A DNA stretch of 64,000 nucleotides from Hydrogenophaga sp. Root209 (GTDB taxonomy: Bacteria > Pseudomonadota > Gammaproteobacteria > Burkholderiales > Burkholderiaceae_C). Every line of letters begins with the position of its first letter. The stretch's first letter is position 1. The stretch is from assembly GCF_001428625.1 (NCBI RefSeq), contig NZ_LMIE01000031.1, positions 295,247-359,246 of the forward strand, read 5' to 3'. A program made the position numbers and the translations under genes. The notes under the pieces were generated by a model. That model saw nothing but the letters and a program-made list of their open reading frames with translations, was not told the DNA's origin and searched no databases. Positions 48,391-56,643 of this stretch are shown in pieces.

Positions 48391-49678
48391 ACTGCTCGTC
48401 ACCTCGCTGCTGATCGTGGCGCTGTTTGCCCTGCTGGGCAGCGGTGTGTGGATCGGCCTCACCCTCGCGGGCGTGGCCTGGATCGGCATGGAGATGTTTT
48501 CCTCGCGACCGGCGGGCGACGCCATGGCCATCACCATCTGGGGGTCGGCCAGCAGTTGGACGCTGACCGCGCTGCCCTTGTTCGTGTGGATGGGCGAGAT
48601 CCTGTTCCGAACGAAGCTGTCGGAGAGCATGTTCCGCGGCCTGGCACCCTGGGTCAACGCCCTGCCCGGTCGGCTGCTGCACACCAACATCCTGGGCAGC
48701 ACCATCTTCGCTGCGGTCTCGGGCTCGTCGGCTGCCACCTGCGCCACCATCGGCAAGATGACCATCCCCGAGCTCACGCGGCGCGGCTACCCGCCCGAGA
48801 AGATCGTTGGTTCGCTGGGTGGTGCCAGCACGCTGGGCCTGCTGATTCCCCCCTCGATCATCATGATCGTTTACGGCGTGGCGGCCGAGGTGTCCATCGC
48901 CAAGCTGTTCGTGGCAGGGGTGTTGCCCGGCCTCATGCTGGCCGGGCTGTTCAGTGGCCACCTGATGATCTGGGCCTTGTTCAACCCGCAGAAGGTGCCG
49001 CGGAGCGACGCCAGCATGACCTTGGCCCAGAAGCTGAGTGAGTCGCGCCATCTGATCCCGGTGATCCTGCTCATCGGCGGCGTCATCGGCACCATCTATA
49101 CCGGCATCGCCACCGCCACCGAAGCGGCGGCGGTGGGCGTGGTGGGCGCACTCATCCTCTCGGGCGCTCAAGGCTCGCTCAACTGGATCACCTTCCGCGA
49201 CTCGTTGCTGGGCGCCACGCGCCTCTATTGCATGATCGCGCTGATCCTCGCCGGTGCGGCCTTCCTCACGCTGGCCATGGGTTACATCGGCCTGCCGCGG
49301 CACCTGGCCGAATTCGTCACCGGGCTGGGGCTGTCGCCCGGCGTGTTGCTGCTGGCGCTGGCCTTGTTCTACATCGTGCTCGGCTGTTTTCTTGACGGCA
49401 TTTCCATGATCGTGCTGACCATGGGTGTGATCCTGCCCACCGTCACTGCCGCCGGCATCGACCTGATCTGGTTCGGTATTTTCATTGTCATCGTGGTCGA
49501 GATGGCGCAGATCACACCACCCGTGGGCTTCAACCTGTTCGTGCTGCAAGGCATGACCCAGCGCGAGATCACCTGGATCGCCAAGGTCTGCATGCCCTAC
49601 TTCTTCCTGATGGTGCTGGCGCTGCTGTTGCTGTGGTGGTTTCCGCAAATCGTTACGTGGTTGCCATCGAGAATGTGA
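48383..49678 (+). CDS. TRAP transporter large permease DctM
   Basis: A 431-residue membrane protein of the DctM family with about 12 helices. FAAVSGSSAATCATIGKMTIPEL and VVEMAQITPPVGFNLFVLQGMTQREITWIAK are almost the same as in the protein at 41925-43223. The ATG at 48383 lies inside the end of dctQ; a frame extension to 48323 has no support. It ends the second TRAP operon before a strong terminator. Confidence 0.93.
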   Translation: MNELLVTSLLIVALFALLGSGVWIGLTLAGVAWIGMEMFSSRPAGDAMAITIWGSASSWTLTALPLFVWMGEILFRTKLSESMFRGLAPWVNALPGRLLHTNILGSTIFAAVSGSSAATCATIGKMTIPELTRRGYPPEKIVGSLGGASTLGLLIPPSIIMIVYGVAAEVSIAKLFVAGVLPGLMLAGLFSGHLMIWALFNPQKVPRSDASMTLAQKLSESRHLIPVILLIGGVIGTIYTGIATATEAAAVGVVGALILSGAQGSLNWITFRDSLLGATRLYCMIALILAGAAFLTLAMGYIGLPRHLAEFVTGLGLSPGVLLLALALFYIVLGCFLDGISMIVLTMGVILPTVTAAGIDLIWFGIFIVIVVEMAQITPPVGFNLFVLQGMTQREITWIAKVCMPYFFLMVLALLLLWWFPQIVTWLPSRM

Positions 49679-49700
49679 CCTCGCCATCACCTAAGATGCA

Positions 49701-49733
49701 AGGCCCGCCACGATCAACGTGGCGGGCCTTTTT
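49701..49733 (+). terminator. Rho-independent terminator of the second TRAP operon
   Basis: AGGCCCGCCACG and CGTGGCGGGCCT form a perfect 12-bp stem with a 5-base loop, followed by TTTTT. It lies 22 bases after the dctM stop and isolates rdgC. Confidence 0.95.
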
Positions 49734-49759
49734 CGTATTGCAGATCAACAAGGATTTTC

Positions 49760-50746
49760 GTGTTCAAGAATGTGACGATCTACCGCATCGCCCCCGGCTG
49801 GACGGCGACGGTGGCAGACATGGAGGCTGCGCTGGACGCGGCCCGTTTCAAGCCCTGCGGCGCCACGCAGGACAAGTCGGTCGGCTGGGTCGAGCCGCGT
49901 GGTGAGGCCCACGGTCCGCTGGTGGAGTCGGTGGCCGGCCAGCGCATCCTGAAACTCCAGATCGAGACCAAGGGCGTGCCCGGCTCGGTGGTTAAAAAGA
50001 AGGCGCAGGAAGAGGCCGACCACATCGAGGCCACCACCGGCCGCAAGCCCGGCAAGAAGGAAACCAAAGCCCTGCGCGAGGACGCGTTGCTGTCACTTCT
50101 GCCGCAGGCGTTTGCGCGACAGATGAACGTGTGGGTCTGGCTCGACCTGGAAGCCGGCTGGTTGGTCACCGACGCCAGCAGCCAAGGGAAGATCGACGAG
50201 GTCGTGACCGCCCTGGTGCGCGCCTTCGATGGCCTGGTGATCACACTCCTGCAGACAGCTGTGACGCCGCAAACTGCCATGACGCAGTGGCTCTCGGCCA
50301 CCACGCCCGACGAATGGCCGGGCGGCTTCGCGGTGGAACGCGAGTGCGAGCTGAAATCGGGCGACGAGGAAAAATCGGTGGTGAAATTCACCCGCCACAA
50401 CCTCGCCACCGACGAGGTGCGCCAACACATCACCGAGGGCAAACTGCCCACGCGCCTGGCGCTGAGCTGGGAAGGCCGCATCGGCTTCGTGCTCACCGAG
50501 TCGCTGCAGCTCAAGAAGATCAATTTCCTCGAAGGTGTGTTCGACGGCCGACCCGACGAAGGCGAGAACGGTTTTGATGCCGACGTGGCCCTGTCCACCG
50601 GCGAGTTGCAAAAGCTGTTGCCCGAGCTGGTCGAGGCGCTGGGCGGTGAGATGGCGTTCGGTGCCGCGCCTGCGGGCGACGCACCTGCTGCGGCGCAGCA
50701 CGCTGCCGTGACCGCCGACGGGGACGACGAAGGCCCGCCCTTCTGA
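49760..50746 (+). CDS. rdgC: Recombination-associated protein RdgC
   Basis: A 328-residue protein of the RdgC family, which forms ring dimers on DNA and limits RecA activity. The N-terminus FKNVTIYRIAPGW and segments such as VKKKAQEEADHIEATTGRKPGKKE are conserved. The start is GTG at 49760, with AAGGAT upstream. The length exceeds E. coli (303) by a Gly/Ala/Asp-rich tail. crcB follows by 10 bases. Confidence 0.93.
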   Translation: MFKNVTIYRIAPGWTATVADMEAALDAARFKPCGATQDKSVGWVEPRGEAHGPLVESVAGQRILKLQIETKGVPGSVVKKKAQEEADHIEATTGRKPGKKETKALREDALLSLLPQAFARQMNVWVWLDLEAGWLVTDASSQGKIDEVVTALVRAFDGLVITLLQTAVTPQTAMTQWLSATTPDEWPGGFAVERECELKSGDEEKSVVKFTRHNLATDEVRQHITEGKLPTRLALSWEGRIGFVLTESLQLKKINFLEGVFDGRPDEGENGFDADVALSTGELQKLLPELVEALGGEMAFGAAPAGDAPAAAQHAAVTADGDDEGPPF

Positions 50747-50756
50747 GGTCTGAGCC

Positions 50757-51149
50757 ATGAGCAGCCTGCCCAGCGTCATCGCCATCTGCCTGGGGGCCTG
50801 CGTGGGTGCTCTGGCCCGTTGGCGCCTGGGTCTGTGGCTCAGCGCGCCGGGCTCGCTGCTGCCCTGGGGCACCCTCGCCGCCAACTGGATCGGCGCCTAC
50901 GCCATCGGCCTGTCGCTGGCCTTCTTCAACGCGCAGCCGCACATCGACCCTGTGTGGCGCCTGGCCATCGTCACCGGCCTCCTGGGGGCATTGACGACCT
51001 TTTCCACCTTCTCGGCCGAGGTGGTGACGCTGCTGCAGCAAGGCCGCCTCGTGCTGGCCAGCGGCGTGGCCAGCCTGCACCTCGTCGGTTCGCTGCTGCT
51101 GACCTGGCTGGGCTTGCGCACGGCTGCGCTCTGGCTCACCCCGGCCTAG
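50757..51149 (+). CDS. crcB: Fluoride channel CrcB (Fluc)
   Basis: A 130-residue four-helix membrane protein that works as an antiparallel dimer exporting fluoride. [27 protein letters not shown] (pore Asn) and [15 protein letters not shown] (the Phe-box and sodium-site region) are typical. No fluoride riboswitch is visible upstream, since it directly follows rdgC. Its 3' end overlaps the convergent WYL regulator by 4 bases. Confidence 0.93.
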   Translation: MSSLPSVIAICLGACVGALARWRLGLWLSAPGSLLPWGTLAANWIGAYAIGLSLAFFNAQPHIDPVWRLAIVTGLLGALTTFSTFSAEVVTLLQQGRLVLASGVASLHLVGSLLLTWLGLRTAALWLTPA

Positions 51150-52102
51150 GGCCTGTACAGCGCCGCCACCGCGCCGGCCTGCTGCGCCATGCGCTGGCGC
51201 ATCGCGGGTGGCGCCAGCACCTCGATCTCATCGCCGAAGCCCAGCAATTGCCGGGCGCCCTGCTCGATGGACTCCACGCGGATCGTGACCTCATCACCCA
51301 TCTGATCGGCATGGGGAATGCGCGCATTCGCCAGCCACTTCATCGCACGGTCTGACACGCGGACGCGAACCTCGATCGAACGCAGGTCCGACTCGAAGCG
51401 CGCTGCAGATGCCCGCCAGGTGCCGGCAAGGTCGAAGCTTTTGGGGCGTCTGAAGGCAGCGCCCGTTGTCAGATCCAGCACGCTCGCCAACCGGTAGGTG
51501 CGCACGCCGTCGCCCCCACCGCCCCGTGCTGGCGCCTCCACCGCGCGCGCCACCAGATACCACGCACCCGCCTTGAGCACCAGACCCAGCGGCTCCAGCA
51601 AGCGCTGCGTCCTGCCCCGCCAGCTTTCGTAGCGCACCTCGATGCGCCGTGCGCGCCAGACCGCATCAGCCGCCTCGCGCAGGAACCGCGGTGCGTCCTG
51701 GGTGCGGTACCAATCCACCGCGTCAATGTGCAAGCGTTGGCCGACACGCTCGGCCTGTTCACGCCACTCGCCGGGCAGGCTGGCCACCATCTTCAGGCGG
51801 GCCGACGCCGCCGCAGCACCCAGGCCCAGCTCGGTGGCCGGCCCGGGAAGGCCGGCGAGCAACAGTGCGTTGGCCTCGGGCTCGGTCATGCCGGTGAGCT
51901 GCGTGCTCCAACCCTCGCGCAACTGAAAACCACCATGCCGCCCGCGTTCGCCCCACAGCGGCACGCCCGCCGCAGAGAGCTGATCGATGTCGCGCAGCAC
52001 GGTGCGCTCCGAGACCTCCATGGCCTGCGCAAGCGCGCCCGCCGTCAGACGGCCGCGCGCCTGCAACAGCATCAGGATGGAGAGCAATCGGCTGGCTTTC
52101 AT
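51146..52102 (-). CDS. YafY-type HTH/WYL-domain transcriptional regulator
   Basis: A 318-residue regulator. The N-terminal HTH_11 domain (1-58; [46 protein letters not shown]) leads to a WYL domain (about 130-215; [33 protein letters not shown]) and a WCX C-terminus. WYL domains bind ligands or nucleic acid. The ATG at 52102 is preferred over 52126. It is divergent from the NIPSNAP gene, and a perfect palindrome lies in the 78-bp gap. Confidence 0.9.
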   Translation of the reverse strand: MKASRLLSILMLLQARGRLTAGALAQAMEVSERTVLRDIDQLSAAGVPLWGERGRHGGFQLREGWSTQLTGMTEPEANALLLAGLPGPATELGLGAAAASARLKMVASLPGEWREQAERVGQRLHIDAVDWYRTQDAPRFLREAADAVWRARRIEVRYESWRGRTQRLLEPLGLVLKAGAWYLVARAVEAPARGGGGDGVRTYRLASVLDLTTGAAFRRPKSFDLAGTWRASAARFESDLRSIEVRVRVSDRAMKWLANARIPHADQMGDEVTIRVESIEQGARQLLGFGDEIEVLAPPAMRQRMAQQAGAVAALYRP

Positions 52103-52120
52103 GGCCCGCCGATTTAAACA

Positions 52121-52135
52121 TGACACAACGTGTCA
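52121..52135. promoter_or_regulatory. Predicted operator in the WYL regulator/NIPSNAP promoter
   Basis: TGACACAACGTGTCA is a perfect palindrome (TGACAC-AAC-GTGTCA), extended outward by AAC...GTT. It lies 19 bases from the regulator start and 46 bases from the NIPSNAP start, an ideal place for the WYL protein to bind and control both directions. Confidence 0.7.
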
Positions 52136-52180
52136 GGTTATTGGGCAGATCATCGTCACACCATTTTCAAGGAGCCCCCG

Positions 52181-52909
52181 ATGTCTTCCACCCCGTCCGA
52201 ATCCTCCCTGGTCGAACTGCGTCGCTACACGCTGCACCCCGGCCAGCGAGACACCCTGATCGATCTGTTCGACCGCGAGTTCGTCGAAACCCAGGAGGCG
52301 GTCGGCATGCACGTGATCGGCCAGTTCCGCGACCTCGACGACGACCAGCGTTTCGTCTGGCTGCGCGGCTTTGCCGACATGGCCCGCCGCCGCGCGGGCC
52401 TGGAGGCTTTCTACGGCGGCCCGGTGTGGCACGCGCACCGCGACGCCGCCAACGCCACCATGGTGGATTCGAACGACGTGTTCCTGCTTCGCCCGGCCTG
52501 GCCTGGCGCGGGCATCGACAATCCGACGTCCGGGCGCCTCGCCATCGGCTCTGCGACACCACCCGGCCTGGTGGACGCCAGCGTCTTCCCCCTGCGTGCA
52601 CCCGCCAGCGACGACCTGCTCAGGCTGTGCCGCGAGGTGCTCTCGCCCGTGCTCCGACAGGGCGGCGCGCGGCGAATCGGCTGGTACGTCAGCGAAGCCC
52701 GCCCCAACGACTTTCCGCGCCTGCCGGTGCGCGAGGGCGAGCCGGTGCTGGTCGGCCTGGCGCTGTTCGACCACCTCACAGCCTTCGAGGCCTTCGCCCG
52801 CAGCGGCGCCTGGGCGCGCGACGCGCAGCCTGCACTCGCGCCCTGGCTGGCGCGCCCCGCCGAAAGCCACCGCCTGGTGCCCACCGCGCGCTCGGCCCTG
52901 CACGCCTGA
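52181..52909 (+). CDS. NIPSNAP family protein
   Basis: A 242-residue cytoplasmic protein with a NIPSNAP-type ferredoxin-like domain (about 8-105; VELRRYTLHPGQRDTLIDLFDREFVETQEAVGMHVIGQFRDLDD) and a second similar half (about 125-220). Such alpha/beta barrel proteins are dimeric and of unclear function, often in stress or small-molecule catabolic loci. AAGGAG lies 7 bases upstream of the ATG. It is the first of two genes, both with AAGGAGC sites, under the likely control of the divergent WYL regulator. Confidence 0.85.
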   Translation: MSSTPSESSLVELRRYTLHPGQRDTLIDLFDREFVETQEAVGMHVIGQFRDLDDDQRFVWLRGFADMARRRAGLEAFYGGPVWHAHRDAANATMVDSNDVFLLRPAWPGAGIDNPTSGRLAIGSATPPGLVDASVFPLRAPASDDLLRLCREVLSPVLRQGGARRIGWYVSEARPNDFPRLPVREGEPVLVGLALFDHLTAFEAFARSGAWARDAQPALAPWLARPAESHRLVPTARSALHA

Positions 52910-52940
52910 AACCAACCCTTCGACACCCAAGGAGCCACCC

Positions 52941-53423
52941 ATGACCACCCTCAGTTCACACGACTTCGACTTCCTGCACGGCCCCTGGCGGGTCACGCAC
53001 CGGCGCCTGCGCGAGCGCCTGTGCGGCAGCGACGACTGGCAGAGCTTCGACGGCAGTTGCAGCGCCCACCCCGTGCTGGGCGGCCAGGGCATCGTCGACG
53101 ACAACCTGCTGAACCTGCCCGACGGCAGCTACCACGCCGTCACGCTGCGCGCGCACGACCCGCAGACCGGCCGCTGGTCCATCTGGTGGCTCGATGACCG
53201 CCACCCGCACCGCCTCGACGTGCCCGTGGTCGGTTCGTTCGACCAAGGCGTCGGCACCTTCTTCGCCGATGACGAACTCGACGGCCGTGCGATCCGTGTG
53301 CGCTTCCGCTGGACCGACACGCACACCGCATCGCCGCTCTGGGAGCAGGCGTTCTCCATCGACGCAGGCGCCACATGGGAGGTCAACTGGACGATGTGCT
53401 TCCACCGACAGCACACCGCATGA
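52941..53423 (+). CDS. Small lipocalin-like (DUF1579-type) protein of unknown function
   Basis: A 160-residue cytoplasmic protein rich in beta strands and aromatic residues (FDFLHGPWRVTHRRL, RWSIWWLD, VRFRWTDT, TWEVNWTMCFHR). The opening FDFLxGxWxVxHRR and repeated hydrophobic strands resemble lipocalin-like DUF1579-type proteins that bind small molecules. AAGGAGC precedes the ATG. It is translated 31 bases after the NIPSNAP gene and ends at an ATGA shared with a possible alternative start of the next gene. Confidence 0.72.
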   Translation: MTTLSSHDFDFLHGPWRVTHRRLRERLCGSDDWQSFDGSCSAHPVLGGQGIVDDNLLNLPDGSYHAVTLRAHDPQTGRWSIWWLDDRHPHRLDVPVVGSFDQGVGTFFADDELDGRAIRVRFRWTDTHTASPLWEQAFSIDAGATWEVNWTMCFHRQHTA

Positions 53424-53506
53424 AAACGACGGTGCGGTGGCGAACAGACGTGCGCGCGTCGCACTTTCACAGTGGGCTGCCGAACCCCACACGCTTGCAC
53501 CGCACC

Positions 53507-54577
53507 ATGACCCAGATCCGCACAGGACAGGCCCCCGCCCCGCTGGAGCGAGCGCAATTCGCCGAGCGCTTTCGGGCCCTCTTCCTGGATCCGGGATTTC
53601 GCGCCGAAGACAGCGGTATCGCGCGCCTGGAGGCGATTGCCTGGGATGCCTACAAGGAAGGCCGCAAGGCCCCCTTCACGGAAAAGGCGGGAGCAGGCTA
53701 TGCCGACCCGGACTACGACCTCTCGGTCGAATGGGTGGCCACCAAGGCACGCATCGACGCGGCTCAGGCCCGGTGGGCGCTGGTCGACACGCCCACCCGT
53801 GTGCTGCTGGTGTGCGGCTCGGCGCGCAACGACGGCACCTGCCCCGGTGAAATCTCCAAGACCTTTCGCCTCACGCAGATCGCGCGCGAGGCACTGGAGG
53901 CCACCGGAATCGAATGCGATGTGCTCGATCTGAGCCTGATCACGTCCGAGTACCAGCTTCACATCCACCCCTGCAAAGGCTGCGTGTCCACCGCCATGCC
54001 GCTGTGCCACTGGCCCTGCAGCTGTTACCCCAACCACGCACTGGGCCAGACGCACGACTGGATGGCCGAGATCTACGAGCGCTGGACCGCCGCGCACGCG
54101 GTGCTGATCGTCACGCCGGTGTATTGGTACCAGAGCCCCAGCCCGCTCAAGCTGATGATCGACCGTCTGGTGTGTGCCGACGGCGGCAACCCTGACCCCA
54201 CCTCTACCGGCGGCAAGAAGGCCGCGCTGGCCAAGACCTTGGAGATGGCAGGCTGGGACTACCCGAAACACCTGGCAGGCCGGGCCTACGGCGTGGTGGT
54301 GCATGGTGACGTGGCCGGCATCGAAGGCTCGCGCCACTCGCTGTGCGACTGGCTCGACTGGATGGGATTCATCGACGCTGGTGCCGTCGCCCGGATCGAC
54401 CGGCACATCGGCTACTACGAACCGTACGCGACCAGCCACGAAGCGCTGGACCGCGATCTCGACGTGCAGGAAGAAACGCGCCAGGCCGCGCAGGCACTCG
54501 GCAAGGCGGTGGTCGAGTTGCGCGCTGGCCGGCTGAAATCGCTGCAATCCCCACGCGCCAGGCCGCGGCCGAAGTGA
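53507..54577 (+). CDS. NADPH-dependent FMN reductase / flavodoxin-fold protein with Cys-rich insert
   Basis: A 356-residue protein. A helical N-terminal part of about 85 residues (ERFRALFLDPGF...) precedes a flavodoxin-like FMN-binding domain (about 95-280; VLLVCGSARNDGTCPGEISKTFRL, VTPVYWYQSPSPLKLMIDR). Between strands lies HPCKGCVSTAMPLCHWPCSC, five cysteines spaced C-x2-C-x7-C-x3-C-x-C, recalling iron-sulfur flavoproteins. The family reduces quinones, azo or nitro compounds or moves electrons. ATG at 53507 is used; an upstream ATG at 53420, overlapping the previous stop as ATGA, would add 29 residues. Neither has a clear ribosome site. Confidence 0.82.
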   Translation: MTQIRTGQAPAPLERAQFAERFRALFLDPGFRAEDSGIARLEAIAWDAYKEGRKAPFTEKAGAGYADPDYDLSVEWVATKARIDAAQARWALVDTPTRVLLVCGSARNDGTCPGEISKTFRLTQIAREALEATGIECDVLDLSLITSEYQLHIHPCKGCVSTAMPLCHWPCSCYPNHALGQTHDWMAEIYERWTAAHAVLIVTPVYWYQSPSPLKLMIDRLVCADGGNPDPTSTGGKKAALAKTLEMAGWDYPKHLAGRAYGVVVHGDVAGIEGSRHSLCDWLDWMGFIDAGAVARIDRHIGYYEPYATSHEALDRDLDVQEETRQAAQALGKAVVELRAGRLKSLQSPRARPRPK

Positions 54578-54604
54578 ATGCTGGCAGCGGCGTCGCACCC
54601 AGCG

Positions 54605-54913
54605 TCAGCCGCCGCCGCGCTGCATGTACAGATCGAAGCGTTTCATGAACGCGTAGCGCTGCCCGGCATCCAGCCCGCTGAAGGCGAAGTTCACCCGCAG
54701 CACCGGCATGCGCATGAGCGCGATCACGCGCGGTGGCTGCTGCGTCCAGCGCAGCGCGAGCCGCCCTGGCGGCACCTCGATGACGGCATGAGCACCTTCG
54801 CGGCGCCAGACGCAAGCGCCCACCGCCGCCGGCAACCAACCCAGCCACTCGGCCTCGGTACAACCCATGTCGCGTTCGAAACTTTCCGCGTAGCTCGCCT
54901 GCACAGCCCTCAA
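54605..54913 (-). CDS. Small protein of unknown function in the AOR operon
   Basis: A protein of about 102 residues with no recognised domain, moderately hydrophobic strands (VIALMRMPVLRVNFAFSGL) and a C-terminal FMKRFDLYMQRGGG. It directly follows the MoaD-like gene; translation probably starts at TTG 54913 (overlapping TTGA) or GTG 54904. A fourth or fifth small gene is expected in this type of operon, so a role in assembly of the aldehyde oxidoreductase or its metal cofactor is plausible. It is convergent with the FMN reductase gene, 27 bases apart. Confidence 0.65.
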   Translation of the reverse strand: MRAVQASYAESFERDMGCTEAEWLGWLPAAVGACVWRREGAHAVIEVPPGRLALRWTQQPPRVIALMRMPVLRVNFAFSGLDAGQRYAFMKRFDLYMQRGGG

Positions 54914-55164
54914 CCCCCGGCAATGGGCGGCCAGATGGCCAGCACATCGCCTTCGGTCAGCGTCGCGCTCAGGCGCTCGTCGGGCTGGATGTACTTGCCG
55001 TTGACCAGCACCAGGTGCACCAGCTTGGGCGGCAGGCCGAAGGGCTCGATGATCTGGCTGATCGGTGTCGCCGGATCGATGTCCAGCGACACCTGGTTGC
55101 TGCGCCGGGCTTCGGGGGGCAGGTAGTCGGTGAGGGTGGCGAACAGTTTGAAGGTGATGTTCAT
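54910..55164 (-). CDS. MoaD/ThiS-family sulfur carrier protein
   Basis: An 84-residue ubiquitin-like protein (ITFKLFATLTDYLP...LATLTEGDVLAIWPPIAGG). The C-terminal Gly-Gly is the sulfur-carrying thiocarboxylate end used in making molybdopterin. It is likely a dedicated MoaD for the pterin cofactor of the aldehyde oxidoreductase encoded upstream. It lies 57 bases after the FAD-subunit gene; that gap holds a short dispersed repeat. Confidence 0.88.
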   Translation of the reverse strand: MNITFKLFATLTDYLPPEARRSNQVSLDIDPATPISQIIEPFGLPPKLVHLVLVNGKYIQPDERLSATLTEGDVLAIWPPIAGG

Positions 55165-55177
55165 GGATGGCGAAGGC

Positions 55178-55203
55178 CCTTCGACAGGCTCAGGGCGAAC
55201 GGG
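55178..55203. repeat. Short dispersed repeat (TTCG...CGAA type)
   Basis: CCTTCGACAGGCTCAGGG followed by CGAACGGG lies between the FAD-subunit and MoaD-like genes. TTCG and CGAA arms enclose CAGGCTCAGG. From general knowledge, near-identical elements are scattered in many proteobacterial genomes. Only one copy is seen in this window. Confidence 0.55.
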
Positions 55204-55221
55204 AAAAAGGACACGTTATTT

Positions 55222-56562
55222 TCAACGCCTGCGCTCATCCGCGGCACCTGCCCATTGCCCTTGCCCCTGCGCGCTGGCCAGGTAGGCATCCATCAGTTTG
55301 GTCGGGTCGTGCATCAGGCGGTCTTTCCAGTCGCCCAGCTTCACCTGGCCTTCCACCAGGCCGCGCATCACGCCCACGTGTTCGGTCCAGCCGACCGAGT
55401 TGCAGCCGACCATGACGTCGCCCTGGAACTGCAGGCTCAGGTGGCGCCCGCCGGCCTTGTCGGTGAGCTCGGCGTGTTCACCGCCGGGCACACCTTCCCA
55501 GTTGCCAAAGCTGGTGGAGATCATGCCCAGCGTGTCGAGCACGTTGATCTGCGTCACGCCTTTCAGATCGGCCTTCTGGCCCACCATGTTGAGCGCGGCC
55601 ACGCGCGCCTGCTCGGCGGCATTGGGCTGGATGGCGCTCACGATGGTTTTGCCGCTGACCTTGTCAAAGGCCTCTGCGCAATCGCCGGCGGCGTAAATGC
55701 CCGGCACATTGGTCTGCAGGTGTTCGTCGGTGAGCACGCCCACGAGGCAGGTGATGCCCGAGTCTTTCAGGAAGCCGATGGCCGGGCGCACGCCGGTGGC
55801 GCTGATCACCAGATCGGCCTCCACCGTCTGCCCGCCCGAGAGCTTGACGCGCAAGCCCTTGGCCGGCTCGGACGAGCCCAGGCCGATGGCACTGGCGATC
55901 CTGCCCACCACACCCGAGGGCTCCGAGGCGAGTTCGATCCCCTCCACCTTGGTGCCGGTGTAGACCTTCACGCCCTTCTTCTCGCACCAGTCGCGGATCA
56001 TGCCGCCGGCGGTCGGGCCCATCATGCGCGGCACCATGCGGTCGCCCATTTCCACCACGCTCAGCTCCACACCACGCGCGGCCAAGGCTTCCATGATGAT
56101 GCAGCCGATGAAGCCAGCGCCCATCTGCAGCACGCGGGCGCCCGGCTTGGCCAGGGCCATGATGGCGCGTGCGTCCTCCAGCGTCCAGCAGGGATGCACG
56201 CCGGGTGAGTCCATGCCGGGAATCGGCGGGCGCACGGGGTGCGAGCCGGTGGCGATCAGCAGCTTGTCGAACGTGAGCTGGGTCCCGTTGTCCAGCGTCA
56301 CGGTGCGCGCCTGGGCATCCACCGACGTGGCGCGTCCGGGCACCTGGTCGATGCGCAGATCGGCGTAGTGCGTGAGGCTCTTGCGCAGGTAGGTGCCGGT
56401 TTCCTTGACGTTGCCCATCAGCAGATACGGAATGGCCATGCGCGAGTACGGCGGCTCGGCCTCGTCGCCCACCAGGGTGATGGTGTCGGCGGGGGCATGC
56501 TTGCGGATGGTCTCGGCGGCGATGACACCGGCGGGGCCGGCGCCCAGGATGACGTGGTGCAT
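55222..56562 (-). CDS. aorC: FAD/NAD(P)-dependent oxidoreductase subunit of AOR
   Basis: A 446-residue flavoprotein of the pyridine nucleotide-disulfide oxidoreductase class. FAD site ILGAGPAGVIAAETIR is at residues 6-21, NAD site RVLQMGAGFIGCIIMEAL near 145, and IYAAGDCAEAFD is the second FAD contact. It probably links the tungsten/molybdenum enzyme to NAD(P), as the FAD subunit does in the Aromatoleum three-subunit AOR. It lies 81 bases downstream of the large-subunit gene, after an intra-operon hairpin with a T-run, and has GAGGAGA at its start. Confidence 0.88.
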   Translation of the reverse strand: MHHVILGAGPAGVIAAETIRKHAPADTITLVGDEAEPPYSRMAIPYLLMGNVKETGTYLRKSLTHYADLRIDQVPGRATSVDAQARTVTLDNGTQLTFDKLLIATGSHPVRPPIPGMDSPGVHPCWTLEDARAIMALAKPGARVLQMGAGFIGCIIMEALAARGVELSVVEMGDRMVPRMMGPTAGGMIRDWCEKKGVKVYTGTKVEGIELASEPSGVVGRIASAIGLGSSEPAKGLRVKLSGGQTVEADLVISATGVRPAIGFLKDSGITCLVGVLTDEHLQTNVPGIYAAGDCAEAFDKVSGKTIVSAIQPNAAEQARVAALNMVGQKADLKGVTQINVLDTLGMISTSFGNWEGVPGGEHAELTDKAGGRHLSLQFQGDVMVGCNSVGWTEHVGVMRGLVEGQVKLGDWKDRLMHDPTKLMDAYLASAQGQGQWAGAADERRR

Positions 56563-56575
56563 GTCTTGTCTCCTC

Positions 56576-56610
56576 GAAAAAAGAAAGGGGGCAGCGTGGT
56601 GACTGCCCCC
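56576..56610 (-). terminator. Intra-operon terminator-like hairpin (large subunit to FAD subunit)
   Basis: GGGGGCAG and CTGCCCCC form an 8-bp GC-rich stem with an 8-base loop (56587-56610). On the minus strand it is followed by TTTCTTTTTTC. It lies just before the ribosome site of the FAD-subunit gene. It probably causes partial termination or marks a processing point, lowering FAD-subunit transcripts relative to the large subunit. Confidence 0.75.
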
Positions 56611-56643
56611 TGGGTTCAGGCCAAGGCTCTTGGGCGCCAGGCC

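Noticed and set aside
50730-50757. Fluoride riboswitch before crcB
   Set aside because: Only 10 bases separate rdgC and crcB, with no room for the aptamer.
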